A DNA stretch of 64,000 nucleotides. It comes from Spisula solida. Taxonomy: Eukaryota > Mollusca > Bivalvia > Venerida > Mactridae. The translations under genes and the position numbers were made by a program. The stretch is from NCBI GenBank assembly GCA_947247005.1, contig OX365944.1, forward strand, positions 26,883,501 through 26,947,500. Reading direction: 5' to 3'. The notes below the pieces were generated by a model. It was not told the origin of the DNA. It saw only the letters and a list, made by a program, of their open reading frames with translations, and searched no databases. Shown here one piece after another: positions 19,166 through 29,805 of the stretch (position 1 is its first letter; every line of letters begins with the position of its first letter).

Positions 19166-20570
19166 ACAGTGACATATATATTTGTACAACGGATGGAAAA
19201 CTAATTCAGTTTGTGTGTAATCAGACCCGAGTAAGATTACAGGTAATTGTATCATTAATTAAAGAGTAAACAAAAAAAACATTTTTATAACATTTATAAT
19301 ATCTAAGATAACATTAAATTTATAAAAGAAAGAATAGTTTTACTCTTTATGAATGATACAGTTACCTGTGAGTAAGATTGTACTGAATCTAACTGTCTGC
19401 ACCAAATAAGTGTATGCTTCCGGGAACTATTATGCTCAGTACATTTGCGATCAATACGTAGCCTATTTCGGCCTGAAACACTCATCCTGACAGAGTCTAA
19501 TTTTACCACTGTCTACATAATTATTATACACGAGGTTACGAGCTTGGACGTATTTCTATCTCAAGTCAGACAATGGCGATTTGTTTTATTATTGAGTGAA
19601 ATGCGATGTTTCGAGACACAGTATGTACGAGTATAATACTAGTATTATATATACATAATTCACATATACTTTCAGTAAATATTAACTATTAGTAACAAAC
19701 GCTTTATGAACATTATTCCAAACGCCATGCCAATTCCTTCGTAAACACGTTAAGTATACATGAATGTATACAGTCAAATGTAAACGTGGAATTTCTACAC
19801 CGTGCATGGTTCATGCTTAACAAAAAGAGATGAAAACACATGCAATCAACATTCAAAGTCTAAACTATTTTTGCGACTGGTGTAAGATTTATAATTAGTC
19901 AAGTAGCTTTATATAATGTGTTTGTATATTGTCAGAAGCTATGCATACAGTTCTCCAGCAATATACTAAAATGAGTACAAAAGGTACGTAAGTGCAGAGA
20001 CTGCTTACAGACGACATGACACTTGCTCATGTAAAATGGCCAAATAATGTTGAAAACCGATGGCGATGCGAGGTTTCATTTTAGAATCCATGTAATCAAA
20101 TATGAGCCAGAAAATAAAGTAACTCATCTTGCGATTCAACAGCGATATGAACGTCCAAGGTAATGTATCACATTTACTTTACACATTCAGGTCTTGTCTC
20201 TCAAATTGATGTATAAAACGGATAATGCGCATATGCAATGCTATACAAAGGTAACAAATGCAATAACTGAAGACACGCTATATAAACAAAACGCAGAAAA
20301 ACGCATTTATATGGTAAATGATAAGTTCAGGAAAGGAAGTGCTTTGTGTTTCTTATGCAAGGTGATCCATTAATTCCGCACATCAGTAAATGCCTATTAC
20401 TTAACTATTTCTTTACTTACACATATACAGTTGGTATTGTTCGAAAGGTAACAAATACAAACTTTGCTTAAATGAAAAAGTATTTGACTTTGTGCCTTCA
20501 AAGTTACATTATGACGTCATATATCTTTCGATATTATACATTCGATTTGGCAGGAAAAGCGACTGGTTAC
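19166..20570. other. Intergenic, no feature seen
   Basis: AT-rich sequence with only short random frames on both strands. Confidence 0.5.
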
Positions 20571-21979
20571 TTAAGGTGGAACCACACTATAAAAAAAGTT
20601 CCTAACCCATATACAAGTTTGGTATCATAGTAAACTTTGATTTATTCCCAATTCAATGTCGCGTCTTATATCTCCATGCGTGTTACCATGACGTTACTAT
20701 GACGTCATGTAGTTACCATGGAAAACGCGTTTTGACGTCGTTCCGCGGATCGCAACGGAGTCAAGAAATAGCCCATACAGGGCTTCATTATTACACGTCA
20801 GGTGAGTAGTGGGCACCATTCGACGCATTTTGTAATTCCAAATCCGGTCTGGTAACAATATATATAATTAATCTAATAGCGTGCTAACAAAGTGAACAAA
20901 ACGTCGAGTCTGGCATTTTTGAGATTTCAAAAAATTATGACGTTTCGACAAATTGCAAAAATTCCACCCGTCAAAAAATGTTTAAATTTTATTATGTTAA
21001 AATATTGTATACCTGTAACAAAATATCAAATTCATAGAAAAATTGACTTCGCTTAACTCGATCAATATAGTTTTAAAGTTGTATAGTGTGAACAGAAATT
21101 ACGTCATTTTTCACTTTGACAACGTTACATAGCGTCAATTATTTTTTCTGTGCTGCCGTCCACTGAGGGCAATGTGTAAGAGAAATTAGTCAAGGCTATC
21201 GAAAAAATATATAGTGAATTGATTACTCGACACTGATTCGTTCCCCTAAAGTATGATCTAAATAAAGAAACCCATCGTATCGCGCTTGTTACTCAATATA
21301 ATCTCAAATGTGTTTTTTTCGCCGTTATTTCTGACGATATTCGTTAATCTTTGATCAATAACATTCTATGGTACATGATTTAATAGAGACATTGTCAATG
21401 GGGCACCCGCATTAGGGACGATATATTTGAACTATGAGTTCGAACGGTAAGCGCTGTCTTGTTGAAAAGGAGATAGATGTATGCTATGATTCCAATACAA
21501 CTCCCCAGTGTATATATATGCAGCTCTGACCATAATTTATGCACGGATTTGTATGTATGCAATGCAAACTAAACTCTGAAGCAGGACAAGATGTGCAAGT
21601 TCAATGACGTTCCAATTTAATGGAAGCGTACCGTTTTCAGTAGTTACATAATGTGGATAATAAAGTCGCCGTTTCGTCCACCCGACCGCCCGTCCATGCT
21701 AGTTCTCTGTAAGTAACTAGCGGATGAGTTTCAACGACACTGTATTCGTAACTACCTAATAATATTTTTTTTCGCATTCTATTATGTTCCGGTTTTATCT
21801 ATTTTCTTTAAGTTATCGCACTTGAGTATTTTTACTCATTGTTTTTCGCGTTATTTCTGAGCAACTATTATATGAACGGGGTAACTTTTATAACCGCCTC
21901 ACGGCACAAATAGTACAACTGTAAAATAAACAGTTTGAACATAGAGAGAGATTGGAACATATAATATACGGCGCCATCG

Positions 21980-22310
21980 CTTTGTAAACGATATAGAAGA
22001 ATTCGACAGTTGGCACGTACTTTTGGGCCCCTTCAGGGCACTGATCCTGACCCCTTTGTCTAGCCTTATATTCTTTCTGTAGAAAAAAAAACTTTTTGGC
22101 GCTAAATGTTAATGCAATTCCACAGGGAATCGTATCGCAATGGCGGGTAGGACCAGTTATTTCAGTTTTGGGAAATCTGCGTTCAAAGGACTCGTTAAAG
22201 GGGACAAGCTGGCCTAAAAACCTGTGCACGACATTGGGCCCGTAATATCCTTTAATCTGAGATGCATGTGTACCCATGACAGCAAAATTCCCGAATTTTG
22301 GCATTTAGGT
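21980..22310 (-). repeat. Dispersed repeat, copy 2 (copy 1 at 5518-5800)
   Basis: Minus-strand counterpart of the 5518-5800 block, sharing gggaattttgctgtcatggg and the ctacccgccattgcgatac stretch. It sits inside the TTAA-flanked element, so it may be part of it or an insertion. The 138-codon frame over it is not supported as a gene. Confidence 0.65.
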
Positions 22311-23539
22311 CGTAAACTACGGAAGGCCGAAATGGCCATCACGGCAAGTCTGCATTAGTACGCTATGGTAGCGGAAAGGATATACATGTAGCATTTTTTG
22401 AAAAATGAATTGTATTCGAACTGACTCTTTATTCGAATAAAGCTTCCAATAGCAAGGAGCAATAATCATCCGAATACTGCTAGTACAGACCCCGAGGTGT
22501 GAGAGCTCAGAAAGCACACCCGATGCACACTCTAAGTGTTCTTCACTAAAGTAAATACTAGTTTAGATTATGTCGGTTCAAAATTCATTTTCAGTGGGAA
22601 ATGAATATTTTGGTCAAAGTTTGTGCAATGTTATATCTCATATTATGGTCGAAACAGTGTTGTGTTATTATCGCGTATGCAGAAATACTCTTCCATATAC
22701 TTATACTTACGTAAAAATTGCTGCAAGTTCGAATGTTATAAATGCTAGTCCCACGAGATTAGAGTTTTGTGGTATTACCGGTTTACCGGTTACCGTGGTA
22801 TCAATTTCCCGCGGTACGATACCGCGATACCACCCGATATAACCGGTATTTGATCATCATTATACCCTTCTGATTATATTTAAAGTATCTGTTATAACAG
22901 CCAGGTTTCATCGTCTACGAAGTCGTGCAAGGCCCTACGAGTTCCGCACGACGTGTCTGTGATAACCTCACGGAGATCATACGATAGCATCCCCTAAATA
23001 TCGTAATAGCTGCAATCGGGCGCTACGTTGATATGACTCGAACAAAAAAACCTAGTAATATGCAATTCAATATTTATTTGTAGTTATATTATTAGATAAA
23101 AAACTTAGTTTCTCGTTCAACAATATTTGCAATGGCAAATGGCAGAATGCATATGTTTGTACAGAAGATACATTTTAGATGTAAAAATGACGAAACGTCA
23201 TAGTATTAGGATTTCGACTAGGACCAGCCCACGTTACATGTACGTTTTAAAATGTTAATATTATGTGGACCCTTCGTCGCAGCACGTTCATATGTTATAT
23301 ACGAACCAAGGGATAGTGGCAAGTTGTTGCTACCCGTTTTTCTTTCTGTTAATTAGTTTTCCATCAACACCGATTGTCCGGGCATTAACTTATCATTCCT
23401 AGTAACGTAGGCAATATAATAATGACGTCATTCCTAAAAAACATACCTGCGAACTTCAAAAACGCATTAATCGAGTTTCGCGAGGTCAGTTTTTTTTAAA
23501 TTGTGATATGTTGTTACAGGTATGCAACAATTAAACATA

Positions 23540-24661
23540 CTTACTTACTTAATCCTCTTCGCCCAGAGGTGGGCATAGGGCCTTCACTACCCGTCTCCAT
23601 CTACATCGGTCTCTGGCCATTCTTTTCACTTCTCCCCATGATAGTCTAAGGGGTTTCAGTTCTGCCTCCAGTGTCCTCCTCCAGGTTGTCACAGGTCGAC
23701 CTCTTTTTCTGCGTCCCTGTGGATTCCAGTCCAGGGCATGGCGGGTAATGTTCGATTGTTCTCTCCGCAGAATGTGACCAATCCATCTCCACTTTCTCTC
23801 TTTGATGGTCTGGATGATTGGTTCCTGTTTGGTCTTCCTCCACAACTCCAGATTGCTGATCTTGTCTGGCCATCGTATCTTAAGTATACTTCTAAGGCAT
23901 TTGTTGACGAAAACCTGTAGTTTGTGATCTAGCATCTTAGTGTGCTTCCAGGTTTCCGAGCCATATAGGAGAACCGCCTTGACATTTGAGTTAAATAGTC
24001 TGATTTTGGTGTTAAGCCGTATGTTGGTGTTGTTCCATACTGGTCTTAGGGACGAGAAGACGAACCTCGCTTTTCCAATTCTGACTGTAACATCTTCATC
24101 AGCCCCACCATTCCCACTCACAGTGCTTCCGAGGTATGTGAAGCTGTCAACATCAGCTATATATTGTCCTTCAAGTCTGATAGGATCATCGTGGAGAGCA
24201 TTTATTCGTATACTCTTTGTCTTCTTGATGTTGATCTCCAGACCTGTTGTCCTCGCTATGTTTTGAAGGGCTTGAGTCTTTTCCTGGATGTGCGCATATG
24301 AGTGGGAAAGGAGTCCGATGTCGTCCGCAAAGTCAATATCTTCAAGCTGTTTTGTGAAGGTCCATTGTAGTCCTCTTGGCTGGCTCGTCACTCTTTTCAT
24401 AACCCAATCTATGACCATTGTGAATATTAAAGGAGACAGCAAGCAGCCTTGTCTAACTCCTGTAGTGACAGCGAAGGATGGGGTGAGGTCTGTGTTATGG
24501 ATTACTTGACAGATGGTGTTTTCGTAATAGCTTTGGATGATATTAACTATCTTGACTGGGATGCCGTAGTTCCTCATAATCTTCCATATGGTTGGGCGAT
24601 CTATCATGTCAAATGCCTTACGGAAGTCGATGAAATTTATGTAGAGAGGGGATTTCCATTC
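23540..24661 (-). mobile_element. 5'-truncated non-LTR retrotransposon with 15-bp target-site duplication
   Basis: The 15-mer caacaattaaacata occurs at 23525-23539 and again at 24662-24676, bracketing the element. The 3' end (minus strand) carries a short tandem tail, TAAGTAAGTAAGTA, right after the stop codon. 5' truncation, a target-site duplication and a microsatellite-like tail are the standard products of target-primed reverse transcription. It is nested in the right arm of the TTAA element, whose sequence resumes exactly on the other side. Confidence 0.92.
23549..24661 (-). CDS. Reverse transcriptase, C-terminal part (5'-truncated LINE, RTE/Nimb-like)
   Basis: An open frame of about 371 codons without internal stops. 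It begins mid-domain at SPLYINFIDFRKAFDMIDR (RT motif A, with the catalytic Asp), continues through TTGVRQGCLLSPLIF (motif B) and EDIDFADDIGLLSH (motif C, ADD), and then a C-terminal region with YLGSTVS, LLYGSETW, RWRWIGHILRRE and GRRKRGRPVTTWRR. It lacks the endonuclease and the first RT motifs, so it cannot be active alone. Clade (RTE versus Nimb/I-like) is uncertain. There is no ATG at its 5' edge; the frame simply starts at the truncation point. Lack of stops suggests a fairly recent insertion. Confidence 0.9.
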   Translation of the reverse strand, partial: EWKSPLYINFIDFRKAFDMIDRPTIWKIMRNYGIPVKIVNIIQSYYENTICQVIHNTDLTPSFAVTTGVRQGCLLSPLIFTMVIDWVMKRVTSQPRGLQWTFTKQLEDIDFADDIGLLSHSYAHIQEKTQALQNIARTTGLEINIKKTKSIRINALHDDPIRLEGQYIADVDSFTYLGSTVSGNGGADEDVTVRIGKARFVFSSLRPVWNNTNIRLNTKIRLFNSNVKAVLLYGSETWKHTKMLDHKLQVFVNKCLRSILKIRWPDKISNLELWRKTKQEPIIQTIKERKWRWIGHILRREQSNITRHALDWNPQGRRKRGRPVTTWRRTLEAELKPLRLSWGEVKRMARDRCRWRRVVKALCPPLGEED

Positions 24662-25098
24662 CAACAATTAAACATAATAAAATATAAACATTTTTTGACG
24701 GGTGGAATTTTTGTAATAAGTCGAAACGTCAGATAATTTTGAAAACACCAAAATGCCAGGCACGACGTTTTTCCCACTTTGTTAGCACGATATTAGATTA
24801 AGTGTAAATATATTAACGTGACTCGATTCGCAATTACATAATGCGTCGAATGATACCAACTAATTACCTGTCGTGTAATTATGAAGCCCTGTGTGTGCTA
24901 TTACTTGCTTCATGTGCCTTCCACGGAACGACGTCAAAACGCGTTTTCCATGGTAACTTCACGACGTCAAAGTAACGTCATTGGAACGCACACGGAGATA
25001 TAAGACGCGACATTGAATTGGGAATAAATCAAAGTTTACTATGATACCAAACTTGTATATGGGTTAGAAACTTTTTTTATAGTGTGGTTCCACCTTAA

Positions 25099-25871
25099 GC
25101 TGCATGCAACAACGTCATGTACAGAATTTAAAACTACGTTTGAAACTCGTTTAAGAGAAAATGGGTGGTCTCATTGAGCATCTGCTCTAGATCAGGATTA
25201 TATTGTTGAACACTCGTTTTAGATCAGAACAGAATTTTCACATAATTAAACTCTGCAATTACATGTTTTCTTTAATATAATAACTTTAAAGATGTTAAAG
25301 TTATAAGCATTAACTAATGTTCGGAATTAATTGATCACCCTGTATGCCTGAGGCTTGTCCTATTTCAATACCGAAGTTTTGCATATCTTTTAGAAATTCT
25401 GCGAGGTGATAAAACAAAATATTGAAAATCTACTAAAAATATATGTTATATGTTTTGATGCATTGGTAGTTGAACAATCGTGTAACTGTAAAATTAACTT
25501 TTGGTTAGTAAATTCAGTGTTTAGTTAAAACCTCTAACTAATTCATAAACAAGAATATCAGATTTTCAAACAATGTCAAATTTCTTGCCGAAACCTAGGT
25601 CGAGCAAACCACATATACTTGTTTACAGGTTTATACATGTTCAAGCTGAAATGTGCTTTGGAAAACTATAATGATACACATTCACCTCGAGAAAAAAACA
25701 GTAGTATATATACAACAATATTTACATCAATATATGCACATGAAACTCGGTATGCAGAATTCAAATGTGAGCTGTTTTAACTAGATTATAGACACATCTC
25801 TTGATGCCAACGTCACTCTCATGCTTGCACGCACGCCTGTACTTCTATATAATATCTAAAACAATGTTTAT
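25099..25871. other. 3' flank of the mucin-like gene
   Basis: Downstream (minus strand) of the stop at 25872; expected 3' untranslated sequence. The rest is AT-rich with no recognisable feature. Confidence 0.4.
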
Positions 25872-28800
25872 CTATATGTAAAACAAGAAGCTGAATATTC
25901 CGGACAACGCGATGACTATATACATTGGAACAATCAATGTGCTACCACAGGTAACATCACCACCAAACTTGCGGAAGTATGCGTGACTCTGTGATCCACA
26001 TCTGGCGTAACTCGCCCCCACCATTGCTAGACCTTTAGCATGCGCAGCCATCTTAGGAGAACAACTTTCTGAAGTGGTGTATTTGATGCAAGACTTGTAA
26101 CTTGTCGTGGCACTACATAAAAATACACATGCAATACAATGTTTGAATACAATAAGGAACGGATTTGGGGTAATGAGCGACAATCGATGTTCAATGTACA
26201 TGTATCTACAAGTTTAGCGCAGTTATACTTGTTATAGCTGTAAGCAATTATAATGATGTAGTTTTACATACTTGTAATAACCCACGCTACTCGTATGAAG
26301 ACATGTACTAATTTTTATTTAGAACTGTCTCAATGATGAAAAGGCAGCGGTTGTTCACATTCCAAAATGAATCGTTATTTACAAAGGTTGGCTATAAACA
26401 AATGATAGCCCATTCTAACCAGTCAACGATTGAAAGAATTAATGATAGATCTACTACAAGTTTTAACTATTCCTAAAATCGTTTCAAGGGCATATCAGGG
26501 GCAAAAAATGTTTTAAAATAGAATAGCATAGAGGTTATTGCAAGGCAATATTGCCCATGAACATATAATGCATACATACAATGTACAGATATTAACGTAG
26601 TAATGCATACATAAGATAAAATAAACTTCCGGTCAAGTGCACATCATGGATTATGATAATTAATCAGAAAAATGTTATACAAAGTGTTTTTCAATATCAA
26701 CATAAAAAGCAGACATCGTAAAGAAGTAAAGTCGTTTTCTTACATAAATTATAATGAAGAAATTTGGAGAACAGTGTTTAGTTGTCAATATAATCAAAAG
26801 AGCTGTATAAACATTTAAATCATAATAATTCATATGCAGTATTGATTATGTAAAAAATAAATTTATTCAGCATTTTAATGTAGATTGCAGAGTCAAAGAT
26901 TTCTCAGAGACCTGTTGAACTAATGCGCGGTCATAACAGGAAGTAGTGTTCAATAAAGATGAGAAAAGATCATTACAAGCATTCTGTAATGACATATACT
27001 GAATTCTCAATACACGATAATAATCGAAAATAAATTTAGAAAACACTTACAGGCAATAATCGTTGACAAATGTCGATGGGTTACCACTGCCGTCGTAAAA
27101 GGCTATAATTAGATCTACATACGTCTCAACACACGTTGTGTTGTCCACGGTGCAATGAACGAACGCTTCCATAGACTCTGATGAATATATTCCAAAGCAT
27201 AAATATTGGATATGCAAGAAAATGATACTGGTTATAAATGTATGAGATGTTCATTGAATAGGTTTGATGATTATCATCAATAAATTATATGTTTATCTGT
27301 TTAACATTAATTTTGTGATACGAATTTTACATAGAGAGAACAATAACATTCGTACGATTAATATAAATAGTTTAATAAAAAGAGGAAAACTGTCTTCTTC
27401 GAAACTACGTTTGTTAAGAGTTAGGTGAAATTTGCATCGTTATAAAATACGAGTCGAATAGCATTTGGATCTATGTCGATTCAGTGACGGTAGTTCAAAT
27501 TATTTTATATCATAGTTTATGTTTATTTGTTTCATTCTGTTAATTACGTATTTGTTACAAATATGTTTCAGGTCAGCCTCTGCATCAATTAACCATGTGT
27601 TTGAACTACCAGCATCTATATGTGATTCATATCTCTCACATGTGTTTGAACTACCAGCATCTATATGTGATTCATATCTCTCCCATGTGTTTGAACTACC
27701 AGCAGCTATATTTGAAACATCTCTCTCTCGGGTGTTTGAACTACCAACAGCTATATTTGATAAATCTCTCTCCCGGGTGTTTGAACTACCGACAGGTATA
27801 TATGATAATTCTCTCCCGGGTGTTTGAACTACCAACAGCTATATTTGATACATCCCTCTCCCGGGTGTTTGAACTACCAACAGCTATATTTGATACATCT
27901 CTCTCCCGGGTGTTTGAACTACCAGCAGCTATATTTGATAATTCTCTCCCGGGTGTTTGAACTACCAGCAGCTATATTTGATACATCTCTCTCCCGGGTG
28001 TTTGAACTACCAGCAGCTATATTTGATACATCTCTCCCCCGGGTGTTTGAACTACCAGCAGCTAAATGTGATAAATCTCTCTTACATGTGTTTGAACTAC
28101 CAGCAACTATATGTGATACACCTCTCTGCCATGTGTTTGAACTACCAGCAGCTATATGTGATACATCACTCTTACATGTGTTTGAACTACCAGCAGCTAT
28201 ATTTGATAATTCTCTCCCGGGTGTTTGAACTACCAGCAGCTATATTTGATACATCACTCTCCCGGGTGTTTGAACTACCAACAGCTATATTTGATACATC
28301 TCTCTCCCGGGTGTTTGAACTACCAGCAGCTATAATTATATGATACATATCTCTCACATGTGTTTGAACTACCAGCAGCTATATGTGATACATCTCTCTC
28401 CCGGGTGTTTGAACTACCAGCAGCTATATTTGAAACATCACTCTCCGGGGTGTTTGAACTACCAACAGCTATATTTGATACATCTCTCCCCCGGGTGTTT
28501 GAACTACCAGCAGCTATATTTGATACATCTCTCCCCCGGGTGTTTGAACTACCAGCAGCTATATTTGATACATCTCTCTCCCGGGTGTTTGAACTACCAG
28601 CAGCTACATGTGATACATCTCTCTCCCATGTGTTTGAACTACCAGCAGCTATATGTGATACATTTCTCTCACATGATTTTGAACTACCAGCAGCTATAGT
28701 TGATACACCTATCTGTCATGTGTTTGAACTACCAACAGCTATATATGATACATCTCTCTCACATGATTTTGAACTACCAGCAGCTGTAGTTGATACATCT

Positions 28801-29805
28801 CTCTGCCATGTGTTTGAACTACCAACAGCTATATATGATACATCTCTCTGCCATGTGTTTGAACTACCAACATCTACATTTAATACATCTCTCTGTCATG
28901 TGTTTGAACTACCAACAGCTGTATATGATACATCTCTCTGTCATGTGTTTGAACTACCAACAGCTGTATATGAAACATCTCTCACCCATGTGTTTGAACT
29001 ACCAGCAGCTATATGTGATACATCTCTCCCCCGGATGCAGCCGGATAGTCGGTTTATACGAAGTAAGCAAATACGTACCAGTAAATGATTTACAGTAAGC
29101 CCGACTCATCACCTTGAACACTGTCGGCTCAAAGATAAATGCTTCATCCATCGAATAACAATCACGCACGGCTTCAGTGTAACATTGGATATTGCATTCA
29201 ACACTAAAAAATAAAGTTGAAATCTTATGAACTGTCAGTATGTATCACAATTAGCAAGTTCTTTTTGCCACCTCGGTCACAAAAAGCTGGTTTCACTTAT
29301 TATTGTTTTACCTATATGCACAAGTGATAAAGTACGGAGAATTTGGCATGGTCCTGACCTTTATGCATGAGTATCTAACAAGGTTGTTGCAGTGGATGTT
29401 TAACATCCTGCAAGCAAATCATGGAATATCAGTTCTTTGGATTTGTGTTTGTACATGTATAACACTTTGAGTGTCTTCATGCATCAGGGGTTATACATTT
29501 AGACAATATATCATCTGTTAAAGTTTGCTAATAAAAGGTCGAGGCTGGTGTCAAATTATCTGTATAGTGGATTGCATCGCCGTAGCCAATGCCAGGAATC
29601 CGGTAAATCGAGCACTGACATGTCGCACAAACGGAGCTTTTCGAATATCAATGTGGTCATTGGTGTTTTAACTACAATTACGATATCGTACTTACTCATC
29701 ACAGAACGTTGATATAGCGCTCGATGGTGATAACATAGCCATCTCATCATAGCTCACATAAACACATGCTGATAGTCGAGATAAAATAGATTGTAATGAG
29801 CATGA
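25872..29805 (-). CDS. Exons 15-18: diverged Cys domain 5 and hydrophobic C-terminus
   Basis: Exons 29696-29805 (SCSLQSILSRLSACVYVS..TFCD), 29079-29203 (VECNIQCYTEAVRDCYSMDE), 27051-27177 (SMEAFVHCTVDNTTCVETY) and 25872-26112 (ATTSYKSCIKYTTSESCSPK..DVTCGS). Each aligns with one quarter of the repeated domain by Cys spacing and exon border, but the residues have diverged widely, so this looks like the oldest unit. The protein ends with TLIVPMYIVIALSGIFSFLF plus two residues, with no basic residues after it. That is typical of a GPI-attachment signal (candidate omega site in CGS) and less like a stop-transfer helix. Confidence 0.78.

Larger units (their letters stand above)
20571..25098. mobile_element. 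TTAA-flanked DNA transposon-like element with about 560-bp inverted arms
   Basis: TTAA at 20571-20574 is followed by ggtggaaccacactataaaa; the reverse complement of that end abuts TTAA at 25095-25098. The arms correspond over about 560 bp: 20575-21140 on the left, and about 23400-25094 on the right once the nested retrotransposon (23540-24661) is removed. Shared landmarks include ttggtatcatagtaaacttt, ggaaaacgcgttttgacgtc and ccacccgtcaaaaaatgttt. TTAA duplication suggests a piggyBac- or Kolobok-like mobiliser. The interior (21140-23400) has no transposase frame, so the element is non-autonomous. Confidence 0.75.

Noticed and set aside
27595..29098. Series of long plus-strand frames (FELPAAIFDTSLSR) as a repetitive secreted protein
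   Set aside because: The frame shifts at 43-bp units, both strands are open, and no start or exon context exists; best explained as a 45-bp minisatellite in an intron.
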